Source: Malurus cyaneus samueli
Taxonomy: Eukaryota > Chordata > Aves > Passeriformes > Maluridae
Length of the DNA: 64,000 nucleotides
Direction: 5' to 3'
NCBI GenBank assembly: GCA_009741485.1
Contig: VKON01000151.1
Coordinates: forward strand, 1-64,000
A model generated the notes under the pieces. It was not told the DNA's origin and searched no databases. It worked only from the letters and a program-made list of their open reading frames with translations. Shown here piece after piece: positions 11,284 through 23,530 of this stretch. The stretch's first letter is position 1; each line of letters begins with the position of its first letter. The position numbers and the translations under genes were made by a program.

Positions 11284-11995
11284 CGCTCCTGAGGTCTTCG
11301 GGGGGTCCCCACGCCGCTCCCCGCTCTGTTTCCCAGCCCAAAGGGGCCGCTCGTTCTCTCTGCAGCTCCACCCCTTTGCCCAGCTCTGCCAGCAGCGGCT
11401 CCTGCTGCCTTTCCCCGGCCCTTCTCGGCCCCTTATCCTCATTTGCCTTTTCCAGGACAGCAGACGCCTCTCCCTGCCAGCCCGACGCAGCTCTGCAACC
11501 TCCGGCAGACGCTCCGGAGATGGGAGATGGAAGTGAATTAGGGACAGGGCGAAAGGAAATGTCGCTTCATGCGTTTTTAATGGCGAAAATATTAAATATG
11601 TAGAGACCGCGGGGCTCCGTCAGAGCAGCGCAGCCGAAGGCCATGAATGTTTGATGGCCACGGCTGCGGGAGCATCTCCGGATGTGCGGAGAGCCGGGCC
11701 AGGGGCACAGAGCCCACCCCGGGGGGCTGCCAGGGCCAGCGGGGGCTCGGAGCCCCTCAGGGCACTGCTGGCACTGGGTCCTCCTGGGCAGGAGCGGGAG
11801 GTGTCCCTGCTGCCACCGCAGCGTGTCCCCAGCCCTGCCCGGCCTGCGGGACAGCAGATGGGAACTGAGGGGGTGCCTGGGGGTGCTCAGCACCTCCCCA
11901 AAGCCGCCCCGGGGCAGCGCTGGGTTTGGGCTGGTCCCCAGCGCACCTGGGGCTCCTCTCGCTCCGCGCTCGGCAGCCCCTGCCCCGGGGACACA

Positions 11996-12150
11996 CCGGG
12001 TCACAGCCCCGGGGACATCACCGGGAACGCAGCGGGGTCACAGCCCCGGGGACATCACCGGGAACACAGCGGGGTCACAGCCCCGGGAATGGGGGAGCAC
12101 AGCGGGGTCACAGCCCCGGGAATGGGGGAGCACAGCGGGATCACAACAAC
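11996..12150. repeat. Short tandem repeat, 34-37-bp unit
   Basis: Four to five copies of a unit containing GGTCACAGCCCCGGG and ending in AACACAGCG or GAGCACAGCG. Confidence 0.85.
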
Positions 12151-12182
12151 CGGGAATAGGGACGTGCCGACGAGGATGGGCT

Positions 12183-12322
12183 TGTTATCGTTATCAATGT
12201 CGTTATCATTATTGTTATCATTGTCCATTATCATTATCCTTATCAATATCGTTATCAATATCGTTATCATTATTGTTATCATTGTCTTTACCATTATCCT
12301 TATCAATATCGTTATCAATATG
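12183..12322. repeat. Degenerate TTATCA/GATAAT repeat
   Basis: Imperfect tandem copies of GTTATCATTATTGTTATCAT and GTTATCAATATC. On the minus strand this is an array of GATAA motifs. It is an A/T island of about 140 bp inside GC-rich DNA. Confidence 0.9.
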
Positions 12323-12659
12323 GCCCAGCGGTGCCACCCCAGCCCCGTGTCCCGAGGGTGACAAAGCCTCGCTGGCAGCGCCCGTGGCTGCTCCTCGGGC
12401 AGCAGTGCCCGGCTTTGTGCCCGACCGGCGGCACCGATTGCACCCCAAACAAAGGGAGAGGTCACAGCCCGGCGGATCGGGCTGGGAAGGGCTCGGACGG
12501 AGCTGCAGCAGAAACAGGGTCAGTGCCAGCACCGCCAGTGTCACCCGGGACCGGGGACATGGGGACATCGGGGAGGGCAGGGACTGTCACTGGAGATGGG
12601 CAGGGACAGGGGATGGGGACAGGGAGGGGAAGCGGTGCCACTGCTCAGTGTTGGGGTCA

Positions 12660-12790
12660 TGGGGCAGCAGGGAGGGAGGGAAGGGAGGGAGGGGGCAGAA
12701 AAGGGGAAGGAAGGAGAAGGGATGGAGGGAAAAGGGGAAAGGAAGGAAGGAGAAAGGGAAGAAGAGAGGGATGAGGAAGGGAGGGTGGAG
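12660..12790. repeat. Purine-rich GGAAGG tract
   Basis: About 130 bp of almost only G and A on the plus strand (GGGAGGGAAGGGAGGGAGGG type). Low-complexity sequence. Confidence 0.85.
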
Positions 12791-13339
12791 GTGCTGCATT
12801 GTGGATGTTGGAGCTTGGTGCCAGGAGTGACCCCGCTGCGGTGTCAGGCACGGAGGCTCCTTTATCTGGTGCAAAACCTCTAATTAAACAAAAAAAGCAT
12901 CTTGTTGTTAAAGACTCCTCTAATAGAGCCTTTCTTAGCTTGTGACTGACTGCAGTGGCTCCTGGCGTGCAGGAAAACGGGAACAGCTCTGTTGGGATGC
13001 AGAGTGTTGGTTCCTGCTCCTTGTCTGGTGTCTCCACTTACCCCCTCAGAAATAAACTGCTCTGCCCCCCAGGGCTGTTCTTGCACAGAATTCCAGAGGA
13101 TGGAAAAGCTGCTTTTGCTGGGCTGGAAGGGATTTTCACAGTTCCTACCACAATGACCCGCGGGATTGGAAACAGAAGGGATTTCCTTCCTCCTCAGCAG
13201 CCCAGGAGGGGGACGAGCCCCTGACGCCAGAGCGTCCCATCTCTGACACCACAACTGCGGCACAGGGACAGCGGGGCCGGGCCTGAGATCGGCTGGGATA
13301 AGGGAGGCGGAGAAGGGCTGGCAGGGTGGGGACGCCGGT

Positions 13340-13925
13340 GCTGGTGCTGGGAACATCTGTGCCTGGAACCCTGAACATCTGTGCCTGGAATCTGTGAACA
13401 TCTGCACCTGGTACCCTGAACATCTGCACCTGGAACCCTGAACATCTGCACCTGGAACCCTGAACATCTGCACCTGGAACCTGGAACATCTGCAGCTGGA
13501 AACTGTGAACATCTGCACCTGGTACCCTGAACATCTGCACTGGAACCTGGAACATCTGCACCTGGAATCTGTGAACATCGCGACCTGGAACTGGAAACTC
13601 TGTACCTGGTACCCTGAAACATCTGTGCCTGAACCTGAACATGCACCTGGAATACTGCCAACATCTGCACTAGAACTTGTGAAACATCTGCACCTGGAAA
13701 CTGTCAACACCTGCACCTGTAAAGCCTGAACATCTGCACCTGGTATCCCGAACATCTGACTCTGTAATCCTGAAATATCTGCAGCTGTAGACCCTGACCA
13801 TCTGTACCTGGAAACCCCGAACATCTGCACCTGGAAACCGTGAACACCTGGTACCCAGAACACCTGCAGTTGTAAACCCTGAACATCTGCACCTGGAAAC
13901 CATGAACATCTGCACATGTACACCC
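13340..13925. repeat. 22-bp minisatellite upstream of STX8
   Basis: About 26 copies of a unit resembling GAACATCTGCACCTGGAACC plus CT. One isolated unit of the same kind recurs at about 26127-26148, in the join between STX8 copies A and B. Confidence 0.93.
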
Positions 13926-14104
13926 CACACATCTGCCCCTGGTACCCGCACATCCGCCCCCTGCCCCTCTGCCCCCCGTGCTGCACACCCAGAGCCGCTG
14001 CACCGCTGGCTCCTGTTCCCAGCCCCGCTCCCCACAGCCCCGGGCACTGCACACCCGCACTGCTGCACCCCCGGCTCAGGCTCTGCTGCCCCGCCCATAC
14101 CCGG

Positions 14105-15003
14105 TACCTCTCTCCAATTCTCTTTTTCCGTCCCTCTCCATTCCCCTCTCCTTTCCCTCTCTATATCTCATTCCTTTTTTTTCCCTCTCCCTCTCTCCAT
14201 CTGTCCGATTCCCTTCTCTCTCTCCTCTCTCGCCTTTCCATTTCTCTCCATCTCTCTCCGCTCCCTCTCTCCACCTCTCCTTTGCCTCTCCCCTCTCTCT
14301 TCCATCTCTCCTTCCCTCTCTCCATCTCTCCTTCCTTTCTCTCTTCTCTCCACTCTCTCCTTCCTCTCTCCATCTCTCCATTCCCTCTCTCCATTTCTCC
14401 ATTCCCTTTCTCTCTCCAACTCTCTCCTTTCCCTCTCTCCATCTTCTCCTTCCTCTCCATCCTCTCTCTTTCCCTCTCCACTCTCTCCTTTCCCTCTCCA
14501 TCTCTCTCCTTTCTCTTCCATCTCTCCCATCCCTTCTGTCTCCCTCCTTCTCTCACCATTCCCTTCTCTCCATCTCTCCATTCCTTCCTCCTCTCCATCT
14601 CTCTCCTTTCCCTCTCCATCTCTCTCTTTCCTCCCATCTCTCTCTTCCTCTCCATCTCTCTCCTTTCCCTTCTCCATTCTCTCCATCCCTCTCCCTCTCC
14701 CATTCTTTCCTCATCTCTCCCATCCCTTCCTCTCTCCATCTCTCCATCCTCTCCCTCTCCATTCCTTTCTCTCATCTCTCCATTCCCTTCTCTCTCTCTC
14801 CCATCCCTCTCCATCTTCCCATTCCATTCTCTCCACTCTCCATTCTTCTCTCTCTCCATCTCTCCTTCTTCTCTCCATCTCTCCATTCCCTTCTCTCTCT
14901 CCATCTCTCCATTCCTTCTCTCATCTCTCCCATTCCTTCCTCCCCATCTCTCCCATTTTCTCTCATCTCTCCCATTCCTTCTCTCTCTCCTCTCCGCTCC
15001 ATC
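14105..15003. repeat. Polypyrimidine (CTCTCCAT)n tract upstream of STX8 exon 1, copy A
   Basis: About 900 bp of nearly pure C/T on the plus strand, made of CTCTCCATCTCTCC variants. It ends about 70 bp upstream of the STX8 start codon of copy A. Long frames here are Ser/Leu/Pro or Arg/Glu by-products. A matching tract lies upstream of copy B. Confidence 0.95.
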
Positions 15004-16185
15004 CCTCCCGGCGCTGGCGCCGCGGAGCGTCCGGCGGATCCGGCGAAGCGCCGCGAAGGTTCCGGGGCCGCGATGGTCCGGACCCCGGTGAGCTCTCGGC
15101 GGGCCGGGCCTGCGGGGCTGGGCCGACCGTGCGGTCTGCGGGCCGGGCCCGACCGTGCGGGCTGCGGGCCGGGCCGCACCGTGGCGGGCTGCGGGGCTGG
15201 CCGACCTGTGGGGACTGCGACGGGGCTGGGGCCCGGGCGGGCGGGAGCGGGCGAGCGGGCCGGCTGTGCGGGCGGGGCGGTTGTGCCTTCCCGACCTTCC
15301 GGTGTGTGTGTGGTGTGTATATAGTATGTATGTGTATGCATTTTGGGGTGTGTGCCTTCCCCTCCAGGCCCTTCCCAAACCCATCCCCGTGTGTGTGTAC
15401 GTTCTTGTCCCTTTCCTTCGAGATTTCCCAGAGCCCGTTCCCGGCTCTGAGCTGGTTGTTGTGCCTTCCCCTCCGAGGTCTTTCCCGAGGCCGATCCCAG
15501 CGGGTCCCATCAGATCCCAGGGGTCCCATCAGATCCCAGCGGGTCCCATCCGATCCAGCGGTCCATTAGACCCTATTCCCAGCCGATCCCATCGATCCCA
15601 GCCCATCCCATCAGACCCCAGCCACTATCCAGTCCAGCGGTCCCGGCCGGTCCCGGCTCATCCCCCGGCTCAGCCCGCCGTTCCCCCAGGCTCCCGCTGC
15701 CGCCGCCGCTCGCCAGCTCGCCCAGGACATCGCCGAGAGGATCCAGGAGCGGAACCGCTGCCAGCGGAGCGGGGAGAGCTCGCCAAGGTGCCCCGGCGAG
15801 GGAGGCTCGGCGGGGTTTGGGCTGGGCTTCCGGAACGGGTTCAGTGGAAGTCCGGGTCAGCCGGGCCCGGAGAGGCGGAATTCCCGGGTAGGGGCAGAGG
15901 GCGGCAGGAGCTGCGAAGGGCGGATCAGGGCCGGGGCTGTGTCGCTGTGCTCCGGGACCCGAGGGAAGGTTGTATTCCATGGCAGGAACCCAGGCCAATG
16001 TCTGTCCCTTCAGGTGTCTGTGAAGGGAACGAGAACGCGATTTGTGAGCGAACGGTGGCTTTTCAGTGTCACAGAAATCACTCAGATGTAGCAGGAGTAA
16101 ATTCTGCGGGTAGTGATGCTGCTTTAGGGGAGGAGCTGTGGCAGTGCTGAGCACACCCTGCTGCCCGCTCCGGGCTGTGCCTGCC

Positions 16186-17005
16186 GGGATAGAGCTGCTC
16201 CAGAGCTCAGGGATATTGGGATGGAGCTGCTCCAGAGCTCAGGGATGAGAGCTGTTCCAGGGGCTCAGGGCTTGGATGGAGCTGTCAGGCTCAGGGATGG
16301 AGCTGTTCCAGGGCTCAGGGATATTGGATGGAGCTGTTCCAGGGCTCAGGGATGGACTGTTCAGGGGCTCAGGTGTGGGATGGAGCTGTTCCAGGGCTCA
16401 GGGATGGAGCTGTTCCAGGGCCTCAGGGATATTGGGATGGATGTGTCTCAGGGCTCAGGGATGGAGTGTTCCAGGGGCTCAGGGATATTGGGATGGAGCT
16501 GTTCCAGGGCTCAGGAGTGCGGATGGAGCTGTTCCAGGGGCTCAGGGATCTGGGAATGGAGCTGTTCCAGGGTCAGGGTGTGGCGAGGAGCTGTTCAGGG
16601 TCAGGGATGGAGCTGTTCCAAGGGCTCAGGATATTGAGGATGGAGCTGTTCCAGGGCTCAGGGATGGGGCTGTTCCAGGGGCTCAGGGTTGCTGGGATGG
16701 AGCTGTTCCAGGGGCTCAGGGATATGGGATGGAGCTGTTCCAGGGCTCAGGGATGTTGGGATGGAGCTGTTCCAGGGGCTCAGGGTTGCTGGGATGGAGC
16801 TGTTCCAGGGCTCAGGGATGGAGCTGTTCCAGGGCTCAGGGAGGCTGTTCAGGGCTCGGGATGGGCTGTTCCAGGGGCTCAGGGTATTGGGATGGAGCTG
16901 TTCCAGGGGCTCAGGGATGTGGGTGGAGCTGTTCCAGGGGCTCAGGGTGCTGGGATGGAGCTGTTCCAGGGCTCAGGGATGGAGCTGTTCCAAGGGCTCG
17001 GGGAG
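16186..17005. repeat. Minisatellite in STX8 intron 2, copy A
   Basis: Tandem units containing GGGATGGAGCTGTTCCAGGG and CTCAGGGATATT, with spacing mixed between about 22 and 36 bp. The same array is at 29556-30385 in copy B, with differing indels. Confidence 0.92.
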
Positions 17006-17059
17006 TTGGGGATGGGAAGACGGATTTACAAGAGGCATCTGGGATGTTGGGATGGAGCT

Positions 17060-20020
17060 ATTCCAGAGGCTCTGGGTTGCTCAGCAGCTGCTCTGTGCCC
17101 TCTCTCTGAACAGGGAGCAGATGTTCCTCCCTGGAGCTGGCTCCTGCCTTCTGCAGGGGCTGCAGATCTGAGGAATGGGAATTTTGCAGCTTTATTTTAG
17201 CTGCACTTCTAACAAAATACAAGCCCAGAGTTAAACAGGAATGAGAAGCAGCATTTGGAGCAGTTGGAGCCAGGAATGTTGTGTTCCCCATGTTGTCACA
17301 CTTCCTGTTTAAGAAATGAAATAAAGTTAAGGTTTTCAAGGTGCTGCTTTCCCTGGGACTAAAAGCCTCGGCCTTTCCTTCAGGAGCAGCTCTGAGCCAT
17401 TTCTTCCTCTCTTGGCCGTGTTCAGATGAAATTGCTGCAAGCCTTTGCGTTGGTCTTTTATAATAATTGGCACAATTAAAGCCCCACTGACTGATTTCAC
17501 TCCTCTCTGTATCAGGGCTGTAATGGAATGCCTGGTCCCTGGACCTGCTGGGCCACTCTCTTTGCTGAGAGCTGTTCAAATCAAATGTCATTTTACGAAT
17601 ATTTCCTTTGGAGAAATGCTGAGGAGATTGTGCAGGCTGTGCACAATAGTTGGTGCTGCTGATGGGTGACTCAGTTCAGCAGGAGTTGAGAAGGGGTTTC
17701 AGGAGCCCCAAGTAAGTGGGATTTGTGAGCAGTATTTTCTCTGCCTTTGGAGTGTTTGGAGGCGCAGATTGAATTCCTGCTTTCAGGATGGTGAAGTGTT
17801 AGGAATTGTACAGAGACACTTAAACAAGAGAACACTGATAAAAACATTGCTGAATCTGTATTCTAAAGGACAAAGTTCTCTATTGCCATCCCTGCCACCT
17901 CTGATGAGTCCAAAACCCCAGTGAAGGTGGGGTTGGTGTTGTTTGGAGCCTTTCTGGGGCTGGAACTCTCCGAGGTTGTGTTTTATGGAAACATTGCATG
18001 GCTGACTGACTTCTTCATAAAATCATTTGTTCCATGCCCTGTGTTTTCCAGTTTCCTTTAATCCATTAACAGGTAAAGGGGAATATTTGGCAGTGTTTGG
18101 TTCTGCTCTAAACAAGTTTCCACCAACGAGAGAGGTGTTTTCATAACAGAAATGCCTGTTGAGAAATCCACGGCTGAGCAGTCGCGTGTCCTGTGCCTCC
18201 TGAGTGCTTTGATGCAGGAAAATGTCTTTGTGCAATATTGGCCTGTTAGGGAGAATGTAAACAGGTTTTTATTTTTATAGTATTTTGCCATTAGCATGGC
18301 TGACAAACCTCTTGCTTGTTGCTGAGCCAAAAATAGAGCACAAAATCTAAAATGGAAAAATAAACTGTGAGGAAAGATTTGAATCCAGCACTTACCATCT
18401 GTGAGCTCTGCTCTATTAAGCTGATCATAAAACTTCCATTGGTTTATTTTCCTTCTGTTTTTCTTTGCTCTCTGTGAAGAAGGTGAAATTTTTTGCTCTC
18501 TCAATGCAGTTTCTGGATGAGTATCTGTGTTTGATGACTTTCTTGGCCGTGTCACCTTTGTGCTCTGTTGCTCTTCTGGGTCACTTAAATGCTTCATTCT
18601 CCACCTGGACCTGAGAACAAATGAAAAGACCTTGAAATTACCTGACTGCAGAGCTGGAGGCTGTGCAGAGGCTTCAGCATTCCCAGAAGCGCTGATCCTC
18701 CATCCTGGTTTGGATCTTTTGCCATGGTGCTGTTGGGCTGTTTTGGGTGCAGAGGTGATTTTTTGCTGTCCAGGCTGCATCTGTTCTCTGCTGTGTTTGG
18801 TGGTGTTTGAGAGCAAAGTTCAGTGAGCCACAGAGCCTGAATGTCCTGAGGCTCTCCCGAGGCTCTCCTGCTCTGTCCCGTGCAGGACCTGCAGCTCGGG
18901 AACCCTGCAGAGAGTGGCTGCTGCCTCTGGCTCTCCAAAAAAGCAGGGCTGAGAGTGAAAGCAGATATTCCTCTCTGTTCCCAGCTCCCCACGGAGCAGC
19001 TGGCGTTGCTGCCCATTGTAAGCCACAGCAGGGCTGAGAGCTTGTAAACAAGAGGCACAGCAAGTCTTAATTAGCATGACTTGCATAGTTAATTACAGTT
19101 ACAGTGGTTTTTCCACATAACTGGAATGAAAAGAAATAACATTTGAGGAGGGAAAACTCAGAGGACAATAGGAGTTTGACTTGGGAAAGGGTGGGGAGAA
19201 AGCAGAGGATTCCTGCAAGCCTGGGGTTTGCTTGCAGCAGGGAAGAATGACTGAATTACATTTTTACTAAGAGCAGACACATCTGGATCTTGAGTAGATC
19301 GGTGTTTAGAAAAGATTTGGAGTCCTGAGTGCTGCTGAGAAGGGAAATGGAAAAATGTGAATTTCTTTGGGATCTTAAGTTTCAAGTCTGGAGGAGTTCA
19401 GTGCAGGGAGTGTCTGAACCTGTAACAACCTTCCCTGTGATACTGGGAGCTGGAAAGAAACCCGGTGGCAGAAGAAGCTGGTGCCTGTATTTGTATTAAA
19501 CATCAGAGGAAAGCGCTGGAAAATTATCTGGAAAATATTACAATGTGCTGAAATGTTTTGCCCATATAAAGAAGTATGTTTATAAAGACTTGAAAGACAG
19601 CTTTCCATATTCAACAGCGTGAGTGCCTCAGAACTGTGTTTGTGAAACGGTTCCATTGTTTTGTAAGCAGCCTGAAGGGCTCTGCACGGGCTCTCTGGGG
19701 CTGCAGTGGAGCCCTTCCCACCTGCACAGTGACAGCTAAATACATTGTCATGGAGTGTGGGGAGAAAGGAAGAAATGGAATGTGAACTGTGTGTGACGTT
19801 TTACAACGAGAAATAGAGATTTGTAACTAACTAGAAAAAGGTAAAAGAGCTCAGCTGCTGGAAAAGGAGGTGTTCAGATACCAGCTGAAGAGCATTTGTG
19901 AGAGCTTAATGCTGGGGTGAAGAGTCCAGGGAGTGGCTGCTTGAAAGGGGATGTTTGGGTACTGGCTGGGAGCGTTTGTGGAGGAGCCATGGAAGATTCT
20001 GGAGAGTCTAGAGGGTTGTG
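17060..20020. other. STX8 intron 2, copy A; unique intron sequence
   Basis: Ordinary non-coding sequence of mixed composition with no frame that I recognise. Copy B carries the same sequence at about 30430-33380 with scattered small indels. Confidence 0.5.
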
Positions 20021-20024
20021 CTAC

Positions 20025-20542
20025 TGTTGCCTTGATCGGCCGCTTTCAATAATGACACAGACACGGTTAAGGGGATAAAAAGGGTTTTACCTTGGTGTTT
20101 AATGGGATCCCAGGTGCACAACACGATGGAAAATGCACACCCGTGTACAGCACGGATACAAGTTTTATAGATTTCACAAATTAGCAGATCTATCTAGAAT
20201 TCCCCAATTTGAAACGTAACAAATGCAGTAATGTCCCCGTATTTTAAAGAATGCCCCCCTGGATGAGGCCAGAGCCCAGGTTACACAATGTGTTCAGAGA
20301 GAAGGCTCAACCAAGGCTGGAGCCTCAGGTTTAAGATAGCACAGGGCTCACTGACCCCTCACTGAGGGTGTTTGGTCTCTCTGCCCAGCAGAACCCCAAA
20401 ACTCAGCTGGGATATCAGGCTACAGGAATTACAGCATGTAGGCAAAGGGTACAGGGGGGTGTATAAAGGGTACAGAAAAAGTGGAAAGGGTATAAAGTGT
20501 ATAAAAAGGCACATAAAAAGAAAAGGCAAAAATCATCAGGCA
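20025..20542 (-). mobile_element. LTR-like interspersed repeat (about 518 bp), copy A
   Basis: Begins TGTTGCC and ends GGCA on the plus strand, i.e. TG...CA termini. The same element occurs at 33387-33888 (duplicate of this site) and independently at 58820-59338 in STX8 intron 6, where the shared ends define its limits. No coding sequence. Orientation is tentative: the minus-strand end GGCAACA resembles the end of the other LTR in this window. No clear target duplication was found. Confidence 0.6.
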
Positions 20543-22574
20543 TCACTGAGATGATAAAGGACTGACACCTCCCCTTGTCCATCGGTGTGTGAGGCCCGTG
20601 CTGGCAGTGGAGGGTGTGGGATCTCATGCAGAGTAACAGGGCAGGACAGTGATGGTCTCTGTGTTCCCCCAGGTCAACGTGGTGATCAGATCCTCACTGC
20701 AGAGCCTCAGGGAGAAGATCGAGCAGCTGAAGGAGCTGCTGCTGCGGGCGGTGTCCACACGCCAGATGTATCCGTGCAAACTGCCCCACTGCCCTGCTGC
20801 CTGGTGGGCCACCGTGCCAAACGGGCACTCGGTGTTCTGCCAAGAGCAGAACCGTCCGGGCTTTCCCCTCATTCCCTTTGCAGGGGAATTTGTCATCAGA
20901 ATTTTCTCTGTGCCGCTGGTTGATGTTTTCATGGCAGCTGCAGTGCAGGAAGGGCTGGGCACTTCTTGGTGGTGGGAGTGAGCCTGGCACCTCTGGTCGC
21001 CTCTGGTCACCACAGCTTGACAGGATCTGAGGGGAGCTGAACGAGATGCTCTGAGCTGCCTGTGCTCTGCAGGCACTGCTGGGGTGTCCTGACTTTCACT
21101 GACCTAACAAACAACAGGACTGCATGTTCAGAGTGATACCAAAGTGCTGCAAGATATCTTTGTAAAACAAATCACAGATTTTCTGTTGAAGGTGTTACCC
21201 TGTGGCCTGCCTTGCATTTGCTGCTCCTGCCATGTCAGGGAGAGTCAGGGTTAAGGAATCAAAGGTATGTCCATCTCCCTGGAGGCATCCAGGAGCAGTC
21301 TGCTTTGAGGGAACAATGTTTGACTTCAGCCCAGCACAGCAGAAATCCCTGCCCAGCTGAGTGCTGTGCTGATGGCCAGGGCTGCAGCTCCCCTGCCCAG
21401 TGAGTGCTCGAGCAGGCAGATGCTGCTGCTGGGACACAAAACACCAATGCTGAGCTATTGCACAATCCACTCAGAAGCACTGGGGCCAGCGTTAGAAGTG
21501 CCTCAGGATGTAACTCAGGTTAATTTGGAAAAGCACACACAGGCCCCTGGTGCAAGCCATGGCCCTTCAAAGGCTCTGTGTCAATTGTTTTTCTGCTGCT
21601 CCAGTGGCTGCTGGGTGCTCTGCTCATCAACTGCAAGTGGAAACAGATGCTCAAAGAAGGTTGTTGGTTTTTCTCTGATCACTTGGCTGGGAGCTGCTCC
21701 CCTGGTCTGTGTGAGGAGCCTCCAGTGGAAGGAGATGAGAAATACCCTGCTGGTTTTAAAGGCTCTCTTCTGTTTGGTCCTGTCCTGGTGGTGACAGTGT
21801 AATTTGGAGCTCTTTTAAGAAATCTCATCCTTCTCTAAGCTTAACCTGTACGGTGCTGTTACACTGTGAGTGTTAGAGGAGAGACAGCTGCTTGGGACTT
21901 CTATATTAAAGAAATAAAAAAACACATTATGTTGGATTTTGGAGGGGGAAATGCTACTCTTAATGCTCTTTTGGCAGTAAATGTCCTTCCAGTTCTCTTA
22001 TTACTCTGAGATGAAGAATGAAGACCATTCTGTAGTTGCTGTATGGAACTTTTTGTTCAAAATCTGTACAGGCCAGAAACACATTTAGAATAACAGCAGA
22101 TTTCATCCAGAAAAATGTGAGCAATCCTCTTAGACCCTTTTTTGAGTTAAAATTGTTAATTTTGATGATCAGGAGGTCTGATTTATTTTAAGAATGTGTA
22201 GCAGGTATTATTTTATGTAATGAAATGAAAGCTTTTCTGAGTTTGGTCCTTAACCCAGAGTCGGCAGCACGCAGCTGGAGGGAGACAGGAGGCAGAATTT
22301 GGTGGATGAGCTCCTCACACGGCACAAACAGCTCGAGGCATCCTACAGGAATGAAGGGCCGGAACCAGACATGACCAGGTATGGCACTGTCCCCTCAAAT
22401 CAGTGGGATCTGGGCTCTGAGTGTGTCTGAGGTAATGGCTGAACTCATTTCCCCTGCAGGGAGCAAAGGGAGTTTCATTTGTTTGGAAATGCTGTGATGT
22501 TGTCAGTGACAACACATCCTTGTGAGTTCTTGGGGCTGGGCACTGATTGTGATGACAGTCCCTGCAGCAGCCCC

Positions 22575-22800
22575 ATGGATGATTTGGCCAGGCCCTGGTT
22601 TTGGTGACATGGGGCAGGTCCCTGCAACAGCCCCGTGGCTGTTTTGGTTGGCCCTGGTTTTGGTGATATGGAGAAGGTCCTTGGGCCAGGTCCTGGTTTT
22701 GGTGACGTGGAGATGGTCCCTATAGCAGCCCCGTGGCTGTTAGGGCCAGGCCCTGGTTTTGGTGACATGGGGACAGTCCCTATAGCAGCCCCAGAGCTCA
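22575..22800. repeat. About 62-bp tandem repeat in STX8 intron 4, copy A
   Basis: Three to four units containing GGTTTTGGTGACATGGGG and CAGCAGCCCC[AG]TGGCTG, starting about 200 bp after exon 4. The copy B array is at 35905-36240 and is longer. Confidence 0.85.
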
Positions 22801-23394
22801 GGTGTGCCCGGGGTCATGCTGGGGCTGAGCCCAACTTTCTTCCAGCCCTCTGGGCAGTGGGACTGTCCTGCTGCAATGTGCACATGACACAGAAATACAT
22901 GGGGTTTTAAAGTTTTAGTTTGTGCTTTTCCATGGCAGCATTTGCAATACCCTGCATTGACAGGACTCTTCCTGCAGCAAGGGCCCAGCCCTGCATTTGG
23001 CACAGGGAAGGTCACCTGGGGGAGGGCACTGCTGGAGCCCTGCTGAGGGTGTTTTCACCTCACTGCCATGTGCAAGGTGTGCAGGCAAACGGGAGGAAAA
23101 CATAAAAACCCCCTGATAATTTCAAATTAGAAATGATCGGGGAATACAGTATTTTCCAGCACAAGATAATATCAGAGAGAGTATTTATTTGCCAGTGTTG
23201 CAAGGCTTGATGTTTTATAGTTCTCTTTTATCTTCTTTTATTAAAAATGGATAAAACCATGCCAAATATCCTGTTGGTGAATTCCCACCCCTTCCATGGT
23301 CTCCTTTGTGAAACCCCTGGTTTTCAGAGATCATCGGGGCCTCAGTCTTGTGCCAGTAAATTCAACTTTCCTCTCCTGCCTGAGCCTGGGCTGG

Positions 23395-23530
23395 GCTGTA
23401 GGGAAGGGGCTTGGAGGGAGCTTGCAAAAAGCTTGGAGGGATCTTGGAAGGAGCTTGGAAGGAGTTTGGAGGGGATTTGGAAGGATCTTAGAGGGATCTT
23501 GAAGGATCTTGGAAGGATCCTGGCAGGAGC
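23395..23530. repeat. Short GGATCTTGGAAGG repeat, copy A
   Basis: Six or more imperfect units of CTTGGAGGGATCTTGGAAGG type. Shorter versions are at 36870-36955 (copy B) and 41260-41380 (fragment C), so array length differs between copies. Confidence 0.8.

Larger units (their letters stand above)
15073..22378 (+). pseudogene. STX8: STX8 (syntaxin 8) exons 1-4, copy A; exons 1 and 2 frameshifted
   Basis: Exons are 15073-15087 (start codon), 15690-15787, 20673-20767 and 22268-22378. Exon 1 has 15 coding bases where copy B has 17, and exon 2 has 98 where copy B has 100, so the reading frame is broken as assembled. Exon 3 is intact (VNVVIRSSLQSLREKIEQLK, then ELLLRAVSTRQ), and so is exon 4 (ITQLEGDRRQNLVDEL, EGPEPDMTR). 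These match the Habc-type N-terminal region of vertebrate syntaxin 8. The missing bases lie in homopolymer or CG-rich runs, which suggests sequencing error rather than decay. It is typed as a pseudogene only because the frame is broken here. Confidence 0.75.

Noticed and set aside
10666..11442. Ala/Gly/Pro-rich frames on both strands
   Set aside because: By-product of the 41-bp GC-rich repeat.
13340..13925. CRISPR-like array
   Set aside because: Units are contiguous 22-bp tandem copies without spacers, in a vertebrate genome.
13902..15569. 555-codon plus-strand Ser/Leu/Pro-rich frame, and its Arg/Glu-rich counterparts on the minus strand
   Set aside because: Translation of the pyrimidine tract; low complexity in every frame.
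20025..20542. Full retrovirus or DNA transposon
   Set aside because: Too short, no coding sequence, no inverted repeats beyond TG...CA.
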